Numbered from the stretch's first letter, positions 37,124 through 46,603 are shown. The stretch: DNA of 64,000 nt from JAVJRN01 sp040218415 (GCA_040218415.1 JAVJRN010000041.1:62001-126000); one strand, 5' to 3'. Numbers and translations: made by a program. The notes: generated by a model not told the origin, from the sequence alone.

Positions 37124-38893
37124 CTAACTTATTTCCACCTCTTTGTATTGCATTTGGTGCAGCTGATTGTAGTAACCATGCATCTCCAGCAACTCATCGT
37201 GCGTCCCTGATTCTACAATTTCTCCTTTATCCAAGACCAGTATTTTATTGGCGTTTTGAATGGTTGACAGCCGGTGTGCAATGACGATAGAAGTCCGGCC
37301 TTTCATCAGCTTTTGTATCGCTTCCTGAATCAGCTCTTCGGTTTCGGTATCCACAGAAGATGTAGCTTCATCCAATACAATGATTTTTGGATCATAAACC
37401 ATTGCTCTTACAAATGAAATCAATTGTCGTTGACCTACAGAAAGCGTGGCTCCACGCTCCATCACATTGTAATCAAAACCACCTGGCAATCGCTCAATAA
37501 AAGATCTGGCTCCCACAAGGTCTGCCGCTTCCATTACTTTTTCACGGCTAATTGCAGGATTTTTGAGTGTGATATTATTGTAAATAGTATCCGAGAAAAG
37601 AAATACATCTTGTAGCACGACGGCAATATTGCCCCTCAAATTTTTCAAGTCATATTCCTTGAGATTGACGCCATCAAGTTCAATGTTACCTTTGTTAATA
37701 TCATAAAAGCGATTAAGTAAGTTGATAACTGAACTTTTCCCAGCACCAGTCGCCCCAACCAGCGCCAATATTTCTCCCTGCTTTATTTCAAAATTAATGC
37801 CTTTCAATACCCAATCATTGTCATTGTAAGCGAACCAGACATTTTCAAATTTCAAATCTCCACGAAGGTTCTCCGGTTTCAAGTCTCCATTATCAGGAAT
37901 GTGTTCTTTGCTGTCTAGCAGGTCAAGAATTCTTTTCGAACTCACTACGCCCATCTGCAGGGTATTGAACCTATCGGCGATCTGTCGAATCGGCCGAAAA
38001 AACATTTGAATATACATGATAAAAGCAATCAAAATTCCAAATGACAATTGCCCTTGAATCACTCCGCCAGCTCCATACCACACAATCAAACCTATACCTC
38101 CAGCTTGAATAATTTCCGCAACTGGAAAGTAAATGGCATAATACAATACAGCTCTAACATTGGCATTTTTATGTTCTGTGTTGATCTCTTGAAATTTGTC
38201 AGATTCTCGTTTTTCAGCATTGAATATCTGCACAATATTCATTCCGGTAATGTGCTCTTGCACGAAAGAGTTTAAATTGGAAACCGCCGTACGTACTTCA
38301 TTAAAAGATACTTTGACTTTTTCCTTGAAAATATAAGTAGCAATTAATAACAGCGGAAGTAATGCCAAACTCACCAATGTTAATTCCCAACTGGTGTACA
38401 ACATCAACCCAAGAATTACGAGCAATTGCAGAATATCTGCCACAATTCCAGCGATTCCAGTACTGAAAACCTCAGAAAGTGTTTCTATATCTGAAACATT
38501 ACGAGTGACTAGTCTGCCTATAGGTGTTTGGTCAAAAAATTTAAGTCTTAAATTCTGGACATGTTTGAAGAGTGCGATACGGATATCCTTGATGATAAAT
38601 TGGCCCAACCAACTCGAGATGTAAGTATGGTAATACTGTACAATGGCCTGCCCAAAAAGTAACACCACCAATAAAATGGTGATGTTGACTAAGCCTGGCA
38701 TGTCGCCCTTGGCTACTTCATTGTCAATGGCCTTCTGAATGATATAAGGACGAATCGGGATAAGCACTGCCAAGGCGCACGTCAGAAAGACTAATAAGTA
38801 AAAAGTGTTGATGTAAGGCTTTGCGTAAACAAAAAGTCTTGAAAGAATCTTCGAGTCTACGATATTACCACTGATTTTTTGTTCTTTTTCCAA
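37124..38893 (-). CDS. ABC exporter, half-transporter with fused ATPase
   Basis: 589 residues, starting at TTG (38893); no in-frame ATG is near the N-terminus. Six predicted transmembrane helices (about 25-310) precede an ATPase with Walker A GATGAGKSS, signature LSVGQRQLISFVRAM and Walker B IIVLDEATSSVD plus H-loop IAHR. The signature has SVGQ in place of SGGQ, a common variant in this family (for example heterodimeric MdlAB-like exporters). It lies immediately downstream of truA, the truA stop and its start being separated by 2 bp. Substrate unknown. Confidence 0.9.
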   Translation of the reverse strand: MEKEQKISGNIVDSKILSRLFVYAKPYINTFYLLVFLTCALAVLIPIRPYIIQKAIDNEVAKGDMPGLVNITILLVVLLFGQAIVQYYHTYISSWLGQFIIKDIRIALFKHVQNLRLKFFDQTPIGRLVTRNVSDIETLSEVFSTGIAGIVADILQLLVILGLMLYTSWELTLVSLALLPLLLIATYIFKEKVKVSFNEVRTAVSNLNSFVQEHITGMNIVQIFNAEKRESDKFQEINTEHKNANVRAVLYYAIYFPVAEIIQAGGIGLIVWYGAGGVIQGQLSFGILIAFIMYIQMFFRPIRQIADRFNTLQMGVVSSKRILDLLDSKEHIPDNGDLKPENLRGDLKFENVWFAYNDNDWVLKGINFEIKQGEILALVGATGAGKSSVINLLNRFYDINKGNIELDGVNLKEYDLKNLRGNIAVVLQDVFLFSDTIYNNITLKNPAISREKVMEAADLVGARSFIERLPGGFDYNVMERGATLSVGQRQLISFVRAMVYDPKIIVLDEATSSVDTETEELIQEAIQKLMKGRTSIVIAHRLSTIQNANKILVLDKGEIVESGTHDELLEMHGYYNQLHQMQYKEVEIS

Positions 38894-38895
38894 AA

Positions 38896-39645
38896 TTATT
38901 GGCTTATGTAAATATGCGCTGGGTATTCAATCTTTTTTAAATAAAGCCCTTCAGGAGCCACAGCTTTGCCAGCATCTGATCGGTTTTTATTGGTGAGCAC
39001 TTCTTGAAACCTTTCTAGTGACATTCTCCCCTGCCCTATTTCTAGCAATGTTCCCACCATGGCTCGAATCATCCCTCTCAAAAACCTATTCGCCTTTACG
39101 GTAAAAAGGTAATCATCGTTGAAACTCTGCCACGAAATTGCAAAAATCTCACATTCGAAATGGTTAACCTCAGTGTGAACTTTACTCAATGCCTGAAAGT
39201 TTCTCGTATTTAGTATAATCTCGCAAGCAGCTTCAATTTTCTCCAAGTCCAATGGGTAAGGTACATGTAAGGAGCGCCCTTCAGCAAATGGATTCTTCTT
39301 CTTATGCATCTTATACTCATAGAACCGCTTTTCCGCGTCAAACCGTGCATGCGCTTCTGCTTTTACCGGTTTGATATCATTGATACTTATGGTCTTTGGT
39401 AAAAAGCCATTCAACTTATGCGCAAATTGGTCTGGGTCAATCTTTTCAGCCGAATCGAAATGGATAACCTGTTGAATAGCATGCACACCAGTATCGGTCC
39501 TCCCACTTGCCAAAACGGATGTTTTATTTCTAAGCAAAGTGGAAATCGACTTTTCCAGCACTTCTTGTACCGTGAGTGCATTAGGTTGAATTTGATATCC
39601 ATGAAACGCTGTGCCATCATAAGACACATCCAGAAAATAACGCAT
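38896..39645 (-). CDS. truA: tRNA pseudouridine(38-40) synthase TruA
   Basis: 249 residues, standard length. The catalytic Asp is in ASGRTDTGVHAIQQ (about residues 48-60). Family motifs YFLDVSYDGTAFHGYQIQP at the N-terminus, HARFDAEKRFYEY and the C-terminal VKANRFLRGMIRAMVGTLLEIGQG are present. It isomerises uridines 38-40 in the anticodon arm of tRNAs. Divergent from the DUF4293 gene with a 71-bp gap. Confidence 0.96.
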   Translation of the reverse strand: MRYFLDVSYDGTAFHGYQIQPNALTVQEVLEKSISTLLRNKTSVLASGRTDTGVHAIQQVIHFDSAEKIDPDQFAHKLNGFLPKTISINDIKPVKAEAHARFDAEKRFYEYKMHKKKNPFAEGRSLHVPYPLDLEKIEAACEIILNTRNFQALSKVHTEVNHFECEIFAISWQSFNDDYLFTVKANRFLRGMIRAMVGTLLEIGQGRMSLERFQEVLTNKNRSDAGKAVAPEGLYLKKIEYPAHIYISQ

Positions 39646-39716
39646 ATCGCAAATTAAGTGGATAATGATTGTCCTTGTCTTAAGGTATCTGCACTTTTGC
39701 GAAAAATATAAAGAAC

Positions 39717-40205
39717 ATGATCCAAAGAATTCAATCCGTTTTACTTTTAATAGCTGCCTTGGTAATGATATCCGTATTGTTTCTAACCATTTGGATGAAG
39801 GCCGATATCAATCAGCAGGAAGTAGTGACTTTAAATGCATTCGAATTGACTTATGAAAGTTTTACTGAAGAGGGTGCGAGGACTTTGATCATGGCTAAGG
39901 ACACTTTTTATATTTCGATATTGGCTATTTTAGCCTCTGGCATTGCCATTTTTTCTATATTTCAGTACAAAAACAGATTACGCCAAATTCAGCTAGGTGC
40001 GCTAAATTCTCTTTTTATGGGTAGTACACTGGGGCTTTCTTATTATTTCTCTTCCAAAGGCGAAGCATTAATCAGTAACGGCCAGCAAGGTGTTTTTCAG
40101 GCCGGTTTTTATATCATAGCAATAGCACTGATCATGAATTCTTTGGCCAATAGATTTATCAGGAAAGACGAAAACCTCGTGCGAAGCGCCAATAGGATTA
40201 GGTAG
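39717..40205 (+). CDS. DUF4293 family membrane protein
   Basis: 162 residues with four predicted transmembrane helices: about 5-25 (SVLLLIAALVMISVLFLTIWM), 62-80, 92-112 and 123-143. It starts with MIQRIQSVLLLIAA, the typical DUF4293 N-terminus of Bacteroidota, and ends with the conserved NRFIRKDENLVRSANRIR. Function unknown. It commonly lies near rho or housekeeping genes; here it is divergent from truA and convergent with the toxin-antitoxin pair. Confidence 0.88.
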   Translation: MIQRIQSVLLLIAALVMISVLFLTIWMKADINQQEVVTLNAFELTYESFTEEGARTLIMAKDTFYISILAILASGIAIFSIFQYKNRLRQIQLGALNSLFMGSTLGLSYYFSSKGEALISNGQQGVFQAGFYIIAIALIMNSLANRFIRKDENLVRSANRIR

Positions 40206-40213
40206 ATATTGAG

Positions 40214-40549
40214 CTAATCTAGATCCATCATGATTTTTAAGCTTCTGTTTACTCGCTCGTAATGTGTGTCCGGAAGTGACCCAATTTTCTCTATCAATCT
40301 TTTGTTGTCAACAGCTCTGACTTGATCCATAACAACCCAAGAGAATATTTTCAATCCGGAAATTTTAGATGGTTCAATTTTAATCTTAGTCAATTCTGAG
40401 TGACTCAACTGAGTCGTCATAGGACAAATTAGCGTGGAATCTAATAAGCCCTCGAACAGATCCGTTTGTACAATTAATACAGGTCTCACCTTTCCAATCT
40501 CAGTTCCTCTTTGTGGATTAAGGTTGGCCAACCAAATTTCAAATCTCAT
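40214..40549 (-). CDS. MazF/PemK-family endoribonuclease toxin
   Basis: 111 residues, full length for MazF. The family motifs are complete: EIWLANLNPQRGTEIGKVRPVLIVQ (beta-strand hairpin with the conserved Arg), STLICPMTTQ, and the VMDQVRAVDNKRL region. MazF enzymes cleave single-stranded mRNA at short motifs. It follows its presumed antitoxin by 3 bp, so the pair is co-transcribed. The specific cleavage sequence is unknown. Confidence 0.92.
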   Translation of the reverse strand: MRFEIWLANLNPQRGTEIGKVRPVLIVQTDLFEGLLDSTLICPMTTQLSHSELTKIKIEPSKISGLKIFSWVVMDQVRAVDNKRLIEKIGSLPDTHYERVNRSLKIMMDLD

Positions 40550-40552
40550 AGG

Positions 40553-40810
40553 CTAGTTCCAGTCTTTATGAGGATGACTTAACCCTTCGTTACTCAGATG
40601 ATCCAACTCATCGATAATGTTACGAGAAAGCTCTTTGTCCTTAATAGCTTCTTTTTTAAGCTGCTCTTTTAATCTTTCTCGCTCGATACTTTTAGTGTAG
40701 GCAACCACTGCCTCTGTTACATAAGAACTTCGATTCAAATTTTCCGCTACTCTGTAACGTTCTATTTTTTCAAATAACTCATCAGAAATTTTTAAGCTTA
40801 TTGTCTTCAT
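40553..40810 (-). CDS. Ribbon-helix-helix antitoxin (MazE-like partner)
   Basis: 85 residues. The N-terminus (KTISLKISDELFEKIERYR ... NLNRSSYVTEAVVAYTKSI) is a ribbon-helix-helix/CopG-like DNA-binding fold, followed by a charged tail (EQLKKEAIKDKELSRN) that probably wraps the toxin. It is the first gene of the pair and is preceded by a promoter with two TTACAAA repeats that may be its own operator. It probably represses its operon and neutralises the toxin. Confidence 0.88.
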   Translation of the reverse strand: MKTISLKISDELFEKIERYRVAENLNRSSYVTEAVVAYTKSIERERLKEQLKKEAIKDKELSRNIIDELDHLSNEGLSHPHKDWN

Positions 40811-40821
40811 AAAAAAAGGTG

Positions 40822-40844
40822 TTACAAAAAGTATTACAAATATA
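40822..40844 (-). promoter_or_regulatory. -7 box and repeated TTACAAA upstream of the toxin-antitoxin operon
   Basis: On the minus strand TATATTTG (40844-40837) is a perfect match to the TAnnTTTG -7 box, with the antitoxin ATG 27 bp downstream. Plus-strand TTACAAA at 40822-40828 and 40834-40840 (12-bp period) overlap it, a position suited to autorepression by the RHH antitoxin. No good -33 TTG was found at the expected distance, so the promoter is only moderately supported. Confidence 0.4.
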
Positions 40845-40943
40845 ATTACTCTTTAACAAACTGCCATCTTGACAGTATAATCTCTGTGGAATAGTATTTG
40901 ATTGGGGAGCGATAAGAGTTTCAAAACACAATCAATATATATT

Positions 40944-42836
40944 ATGAAAGAGAAAGGTAACATTTCGATTCACACCGAGAATATCTTCCCAATAATCAAG
41001 AAATTTTTATACTCAGATCATGAGATCTTTTTGCGTGAGCTAGTATCCAATGCCGTAGATGCTACTCAAAAACTGAAAAGACTCGCTTCTCTAGGGGAGT
41101 ACAAGGGAGAGCTCGGCGATTTAACTGTAGATGTCAGCTTTGACAAAGACAAAAAAACGATCACGATTTCTGATAAAGGAATCGGTATGACGGCTGATGA
41201 TATAAAAAAATACATCAACCAAATTGCATTTTCTGGTGCCACAGAATTTGTTGAGAAATACAAAGACAAAGGTGATGAACAGCAAATAATCGGTCATTTC
41301 GGTCTTGGATTCTATTCGGCCTTTATGGTGGCCAAAGAAGTGGAGATTATCTCACTTTCACATGTGGAAGGCGCTGAGCCAGCACGATGGGTTTGTGACG
41401 GAAATACGGAATTTGAAATCACGGAAGCCGAGAAAAAAGAGCGAGGCACGGACATTATTCTACACGTGGCTGAGGACTCAGAAGACTTCTTGGATAAATT
41501 CAAATTGCAGAAAATCCTAGACAAGTACTCTAAATTTTTACCTGTTCCGGTAAGATTTGGACAAGAAGATAAGAGCGAAGAAGACGGAAAAGACAAGGAC
41601 GGTAAGCCAAAATATAAGACGGTAAAAGTTGATAATATCGTCAATAATACCGCGCCGCTTTGGACAAAATCGCCTACAGAACTTACTGATGAGGATTATC
41701 TGGATTTTTACAAGGAACTGTATCCTATGTCTGAGGATCCATTATTTTGGATTCATTTGAATGTGGATTACCCTTTCAACCTCACAGGTATTTTGTATTT
41801 CCCGAAATTGAAAAACGATTTTGAAATCCAAAAAAACAAGATTCAACTTTATTCAAAACAAGTATTTATCACCGATGAGGTTAAAGATATCGTTCCTGAT
41901 TTCTTGCAATTACTTCACGGTGTTATCGACTCTCCAGACATTCCGTTGAACGTGTCTAGAAGCTACTTACAAGCCGATGGAAACGTAAAGAAAATCAATG
42001 GATACATCACCAAAAAAGTAGCTGATAAACTTGGAGAGCTATACAAAAAAGACCGTCCTGCTTACGAAAGCAAGTGGAGTGATATTGGGGTTTTTGTGAA
42101 ATACGGATTGATCTCAGAAGAGAAGTTCGAAGAGAAAGCCAACAAGTTTGTCCTATTGAAAAACGTGGACGGTAAGTTTTTTACCCCAGAAGAGTACAAA
42201 GAAAAAGTAGCTCCAACACAAACGAACAAAGACGACAATGTGGTGTACTTGTATACGACCAATGAAGACCTGCAGCACGGATATATAGAAACGGCCAAAA
42301 AGCGCAGCTACGATGTGCTGGTATTTGATGGGCCAATAGATAGCCACTTTATCGGACACTTAGAGCAGAAAAACGAAAAAGTCACTTTAAAAAGAGTCGA
42401 CTCTGACGTGGTAGATAAGCTGATCGATAAAGACGAAAAGAAAGAATCTGTACTTTCCGACAAGGAAAAAGAGTCAATCACGGAAGCTTTCAAGAAAGCA
42501 GTGAATGATGATAAAAATAACGTGTCTGTAGAGCCAATGGCTACTGACGACATGCCTGTGACGATCACACTTCCTGAATTTTTGAGAAGAATGAAAGACC
42601 AGCAAGCTCAAGGTGGCGGTGGCGGTATGATGATGTTTGGTGATATGCCATTGAATTTATCGATTGCCGTAAATGCCAACCATACTTTTACTAAGAAAAT
42701 CTTAGAAGCTAATGAAGAAGAGCAGGTGGTATTGGCCAAGCAAGCCTATGACTGGGCATTGTTGTCTCAGGGCATGCTTACCGGAAAAGACTTGACTGCA
42801 TTTATCAATAGAAGTGTTGAAATGGCTTCTAATTAA
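40944..42836 (+). CDS. htpG: Molecular chaperone HtpG (Hsp90)
   Basis: 630 residues from the ATG at 40944 (MKEKGNISIHTENIFPIIKK); the in-frame ATG 14 codons upstream gives an atypical extension. GHKL ATPase motifs are RELVSNAVDATQKL (N-box), DKGIGMTADDI and IGHFGLGFYSAFMVA. The middle domain (LWTKSPTELTDEDYLDFYKEL; FFTPEEYKEK) and C-terminal dimerisation domain (EFLRRMKDQQAQ) follow. ATP-dependent folding chaperone of the cytosol. An intrinsic terminator follows at 42862. Confidence 0.97.
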   Translation: MKEKGNISIHTENIFPIIKKFLYSDHEIFLRELVSNAVDATQKLKRLASLGEYKGELGDLTVDVSFDKDKKTITISDKGIGMTADDIKKYINQIAFSGATEFVEKYKDKGDEQQIIGHFGLGFYSAFMVAKEVEIISLSHVEGAEPARWVCDGNTEFEITEAEKKERGTDIILHVAEDSEDFLDKFKLQKILDKYSKFLPVPVRFGQEDKSEEDGKDKDGKPKYKTVKVDNIVNNTAPLWTKSPTELTDEDYLDFYKELYPMSEDPLFWIHLNVDYPFNLTGILYFPKLKNDFEIQKNKIQLYSKQVFITDEVKDIVPDFLQLLHGVIDSPDIPLNVSRSYLQADGNVKKINGYITKKVADKLGELYKKDRPAYESKWSDIGVFVKYGLISEEKFEEKANKFVLLKNVDGKFFTPEEYKEKVAPTQTNKDDNVVYLYTTNEDLQHGYIETAKKRSYDVLVFDGPIDSHFIGHLEQKNEKVTLKRVDSDVVDKLIDKDEKKESVLSDKEKESITEAFKKAVNDDKNNVSVEPMATDDMPVTITLPEFLRRMKDQQAQGGGGGMMMFGDMPLNLSIAVNANHTFTKKILEANEEEQVVLAKQAYDWALLSQGMLTGKDLTAFINRSVEMASN

Positions 42837-42861
42837 GCGTCCGTTTTAGTTAAACTAGAGA

Positions 42862-42895
42862 AGCATGGCTGGGCAACTGGTCATGCTTTTTTTTT
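42862..42895 (+). terminator. Intrinsic terminator of htpG
   Basis: AGCATG (42862-42867) pairs with CATGCT (42882-42887) and is followed by nine T residues on the plus strand. It lies 26 bp after the htpG stop. The stem is short (6 bp) but the T-tract is strong. Beyond it, up to 43026, I see no coding sequence. Confidence 0.7.
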
Positions 42896-43036
42896 ATGAT
42901 ATCTCAATTAATTAATGGTTAGTGGAGCGATAAAATCGCAAAATCATGTTGAGTAGATTTTATAATCCGTAATTTAAATGACTAAAGGCTAAAGATTTCA
43001 TGGCCTTTTCTAGGCTTTTGAAAATATAATTTTGTT

Positions 43037-43131
43037 GTCCTGCAATTTTTTGAATACTTTCGGGATAGGACGTAAGAAATATATCCTAACCTAAACAATA
43101 ATTAAAGGCACTTTTAAGTGCCTTTTTTATT
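43037..43131 (+). ncRNA. Candidate leader/attenuator or small RNA before the aldose epimerase gene
   Basis: The 303-bp gap between htpG and 43140 contains, after the htpG terminator, a perfect -7 box TAATTTTG (43027-43034), about 90 bases with no ORF, and a perfect terminator (43104-43128) only 12 bases before the epimerase ATG. Within it GTCCT (43037-43041) can pair with AGGAC (43067-43071), whose centre TAGGA (43066-43070) can instead pair with TCCTA (43084-43088). The mutually exclusive pairings plus a terminator just before the start suggest transcription attenuation, or simply a small RNA. Unproven; no riboswitch family recognised. Confidence 0.4.
43104..43128 (+). terminator. Intrinsic terminator 12 bp before the epimerase start codon
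   Basis: A near-perfect palindrome AAAGGCACT-TTTA-AGTGCCTTT (9-bp stem, 4-base loop, 43104-43125) runs into six T residues (43123-43128). Its position directly before the ATG at 43140 is unusual: if read as a normal terminator it would cut off the epimerase from any promoter upstream. Confidence 0.75.
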
Positions 43132-43139
43132 TAACAGCC

Positions 43140-44003
43140 ATGAAAATCCAAAACGAATATCTACTCGCCACTTTTAAATCAAAGGGGGCGGAACTAACAA
43201 GCTTAACAAATCAAACAACGGGAATGGAATACATATGGCAGGCGAACCCAAAGCACTGGGGCCGACATGCACCCGTCTTATTTCCCATTGTTGGAAAATT
43301 AAAAAATGATCAGTTTTCTTACGAAGGCAAAACTTATACACTCGGACAACATGGGTTTGCGCGAGACATGGACTTTGAATTGGAAAAGACTGATGATCAA
43401 TCCATCGTTTTTTTGCTAAAATCAAATGATCAAACCTTGGCGGTATTTCCCTTCAAGTTTGAACTGCGAATCCAATATCGCTTGAGTGGCCAATCACTTT
43501 TGACCACCTACCAAGTCACTAATGCCGATACACAAAAACCCATGTTTTTTTCTATTGGAGGCCATCCAGCCTTCAATGTGCCGATGAATGAGGACGGCAG
43601 TAGAGCTGAATTTCAGATTGGCTTTAGCAACAAAGAAACACAAGATGCCTACTTATTAAATAATGGGGTATTCGACGATTCGAGAGTCGCGGCATTGATG
43701 GATGGTCAACTTCCTGTAGAGCGCCACACCTTCGACAAGGATGCTTTGGTTTTCAAAAACCTTTCCTCCAACGAAGCACACCTTTTAACTGGTGAGCATC
43801 CTTTTCTCTCCTTTAAGTTTGATGGTTTTCCGTTTTTAGGTATTTGGTCTAAAAATCAAGAATCACCCTTTGTCTGCATAGAACCATGGTTTGGAATTGC
43901 CGATCATCAAAAACACAATGGTATTTTGCAGGAAAAAGAAGGAATCCAAACACTTTCTCCCTTGAGTACTTTTACTTGCAGTTATCAAATTGCAACGCAT
44001 TAA
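43140..44003 (+). CDS. Aldose 1-epimerase family protein (LacX-like)
   Basis: 287 residues. The galactose-mutarotase beta-sandwich is recognisable by GRHAPVLFPIVGKLKNDQF, YTLGQHGFARDMDF, the catalytic region IGGHPAFNVPM and the C-terminal CIEPWFGIADHQ. This is the LacX-type subgroup (shorter than GalM, about 290 residues). It interconverts sugar anomers; substrate unknown. It has its own start 12 bp after a terminator-like hairpin and is followed 36 bp later by the M14 peptidase. Confidence 0.9.
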   Translation: MKIQNEYLLATFKSKGAELTSLTNQTTGMEYIWQANPKHWGRHAPVLFPIVGKLKNDQFSYEGKTYTLGQHGFARDMDFELEKTDDQSIVFLLKSNDQTLAVFPFKFELRIQYRLSGQSLLTTYQVTNADTQKPMFFSIGGHPAFNVPMNEDGSRAEFQIGFSNKETQDAYLLNNGVFDDSRVAALMDGQLPVERHTFDKDALVFKNLSSNEAHLLTGEHPFLSFKFDGFPFLGIWSKNQESPFVCIEPWFGIADHQKHNGILQEKEGIQTLSPLSTFTCSYQIATH

Positions 44004-44039
44004 ATAGTAGCCACAAGCACTACTGAAAATCTAATTTTG

Positions 44040-46571
44040 ATGAAAAAAATTCTTCTAATCTCTCTACTCGGGATCGTTTCGTTTACCAACATCGCGCAAG
44101 ATCTCTCTTATTATTTACCTACCGATGTAGCCTACAACAAAGACATTCCGACACCAAAAGATGTTATTGGTCACGAAGTTGGCGAGTGGCACGTGAGTCA
44201 TGACAAGTTGGTGTTTTACATGAAAATGCTGGAGCAAGCCAGTGATCGTGTGGTCATTGAGGAATATGCCAAGTCATATGAAGGCCGCCCATTGATGCTT
44301 TTGAGATTTACGAGTCCTGAAAACCACAAAAATATAACGACGATAAAGCAAAAGCATGCAGACTTGTCTGACCCTTCCAAGGCTCCTTCGAGTGAGGCCA
44401 TGCCTGTACTTTGGTTGGGCTATAGTGTTCATGGAAACGAAGCAAGCGGCGCAAATGCTTCCATGTTGACTGCCTATTACTTGGCTGCCGCAGAAGGAGC
44501 AAAAGTGGATAAACTGTTGAGCGAAAATATTATTTTGGTAGACCCAAGCTATAATCCCGATGGCTTACAAAGATTTTCCTCGTGGGTGAATATGCATAAA
44601 TCAGAGACATTGGTCTCCGATCCCAATGCGCGCGAATTTGATGAAGTATGGCCAGGCGGCCGAACAAATCATTACTGGTTTGATCTCAATCGGGACTGGA
44701 TGCCTGTACAGCACCCAGAATCTATCGGTCGAATTCAAAAATTTCACGAATGGAAACCCAACATTTTGACTGACCACCATGAAATGGGGACGAACAGCAC
44801 TTTCTTTTTTCAGCCGGGGATTCCTTCCAGAAAAAATCCGAATACGCCCGAAAGCAATGTAAGGCTGACCGAGAAAATCGCCGAATATCATGTAAAATCC
44901 TTGGATAGCATTGGTTCTCTGTACTACTCCAAAGAAAGCTTCGATGACTTTTATGTGGGCAAAGGTTCTACTTATCCAGATCAAAATGGGTCGGTGGGCA
45001 TTCTCTTTGAGCAAGCCAGTGCAAGGGGTCATTTGCAGCAATCTGTCTATGGTGAGTTGTCTTTTCCTTTTGCTATCAAAAATCATTTTCAAACCTCACT
45101 GTCGACCATTGATGCTACCGTTGGTCTAAGAAAAGAACTACTGCAACATCAACATACCTTTTACAAAGAAGCGCTTAACATCTCTACAAAAGATAAAGTC
45201 AAAGGATATGTTTTTGGTAGTAAACAAGACCCAGTCAAAAACTATGAACTACTCAGAATCCTAAAAGCCCACCAAATTCGGGTGTTTGAAAACACAAAAT
45301 CCTTTACCAAAAATGGACAGCAATTTACGGTTGGATCAAGCTATGTCGTCCCTACGAATCAACCACAGTATCGTCTTATAAAGTCTTTATTTGAAACGAG
45401 AACATCTTTCAATGATAGTCTTTTTTATGACGTATCTACTTGGACTTTGCCTTTGAGCTTCCATTTACCTTACGCCGAACTTGAGGCTTCTCCTAACAAG
45501 TCCAAGGAAATGAAATCAATTGAATTTCCAAAGGGTACGCTTACAGGCAAAGGAGATTATGCCTATATCTTCGAAATGAAAGGATACTACGCGCATCGGT
45601 CATTGAAACGACTGCTTGATGCTGGTATCACCGTGCAAATCAATGAAGCGCCTTTTACTATCAATGGACAGTCTTTTGATAGAGGTACAGCCATCATTCC
45701 TCTTGGTACGCAAAAAGAGAAGGCTTCCCAAATCGGTCAGCTTGTTCAAAAAATGATCAATGAAGACGGCATAGAGGTGATGAAAACGAGCACTGGATAT
45801 GCGCAACAAGGCATAGATATGGGAAGTGGCAGCATGAATATTTTGAAAATGCCCAAGGTGGCGATTCTGGTTGGTGATGGAGTGACGAGCTATGAAGCAG
45901 GCGAAGTATGGCATTTGCTCGATCAAAGATTTGAAATGGCCGTAACATTGCTCCCTATTGAAAATTTCGGAAGTGTCAACCTGAACAAATACAACCGCTT
46001 GGTGATGACCAACGGAAATTACAATAAGCTGAATAGCTACAAAAACAAATTAGAAAATTGGCTGAATGATGGCGGTGTAATCGTCGCATGGAAATCGGCT
46101 GGTAAGTGGCTGGCCGATCAAGGTTTGAATAATATTCAATACGAAAACAATATGCCTGATACTTCAGGCACCAAGAAATATGTAGACTTAAGTAAAAACA
46201 GAGGTGCTCAAGTAATTGGTGGGTCCATTTTTGAAGCAGATCTGGATCTTGGCCATCCGCTTACCTACGGAATAACAAGTGAAACTATGCCGCTTTTCCG
46301 TAATCATACCAATTTCATGAAACCAACAACCAACCCTTATGCCCAGCCAATAAAGTACACAAACCAGCCTCTTCTTAGTGGCTATATTTCGTCAAAAAAT
46401 CTACAAAAACTATCAGGAACTCCTGCGGTATCGATCGCTAAGAAAGGTAGAGGAAGAATGATCGTTTTCACAGACAACCCAAACTTTCGCGCCTTCTGGT
46501 TTGGAACCAACAAGTTGTTTTTGAATGCATTGTTTTTTGGAGATACTATTTCATCATCCGCTGCGGAATAA
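44040..46571 (+). CDS. Exported M14-family zinc peptidase (large form)
   Basis: 843 residues with signal peptide (KKILLISLLGIVSFTNIAQ). The peptidase domain (about 50-370) has zinc ligands in HGNEASGANAS (H and E), NPDGLQRF, the substrate motif DLNRDW, the third His in DHHEMGTN, and a catalytic Glu in GILFEQASARG. The C-terminal 450 residues have a conserved beta-rich accessory and class-I glutamine-amidotransferase-like region (MPKVAILVGDGVTSYEAGEVWHLLDQRF). It resembles the large M14 peptidases common in Bacteroidota. A TTG three bases before the ATG is a possible but less likely start. Confidence 0.9.
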   Translation: MKKILLISLLGIVSFTNIAQDLSYYLPTDVAYNKDIPTPKDVIGHEVGEWHVSHDKLVFYMKMLEQASDRVVIEEYAKSYEGRPLMLLRFTSPENHKNITTIKQKHADLSDPSKAPSSEAMPVLWLGYSVHGNEASGANASMLTAYYLAAAEGAKVDKLLSENIILVDPSYNPDGLQRFSSWVNMHKSETLVSDPNAREFDEVWPGGRTNHYWFDLNRDWMPVQHPESIGRIQKFHEWKPNILTDHHEMGTNSTFFFQPGIPSRKNPNTPESNVRLTEKIAEYHVKSLDSIGSLYYSKESFDDFYVGKGSTYPDQNGSVGILFEQASARGHLQQSVYGELSFPFAIKNHFQTSLSTIDATVGLRKELLQHQHTFYKEALNISTKDKVKGYVFGSKQDPVKNYELLRILKAHQIRVFENTKSFTKNGQQFTVGSSYVVPTNQPQYRLIKSLFETRTSFNDSLFYDVSTWTLPLSFHLPYAELEASPNKSKEMKSIEFPKGTLTGKGDYAYIFEMKGYYAHRSLKRLLDAGITVQINEAPFTINGQSFDRGTAIIPLGTQKEKASQIGQLVQKMINEDGIEVMKTSTGYAQQGIDMGSGSMNILKMPKVAILVGDGVTSYEAGEVWHLLDQRFEMAVTLLPIENFGSVNLNKYNRLVMTNGNYNKLNSYKNKLENWLNDGGVIVAWKSAGKWLADQGLNNIQYENNMPDTSGTKKYVDLSKNRGAQVIGGSIFEADLDLGHPLTYGITSETMPLFRNHTNFMKPTTNPYAQPIKYTNQPLLSGYISSKNLQKLSGTPAVSIAKKGRGRMIVFTDNPNFRAFWFGTNKLFLNALFFGDTISSSAAE

Positions 46572-46603
46572 AATAGCAGCCTTAGTTTTTCGTTCTATTG
46601 ACA

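Noticed and set aside
17360..38893. ABC exporters at 17360 and 37124 as a heterodimeric pair
   Set aside because: They lie 18 kb apart on opposite strands with unrelated neighbours, so pairing is not supported.
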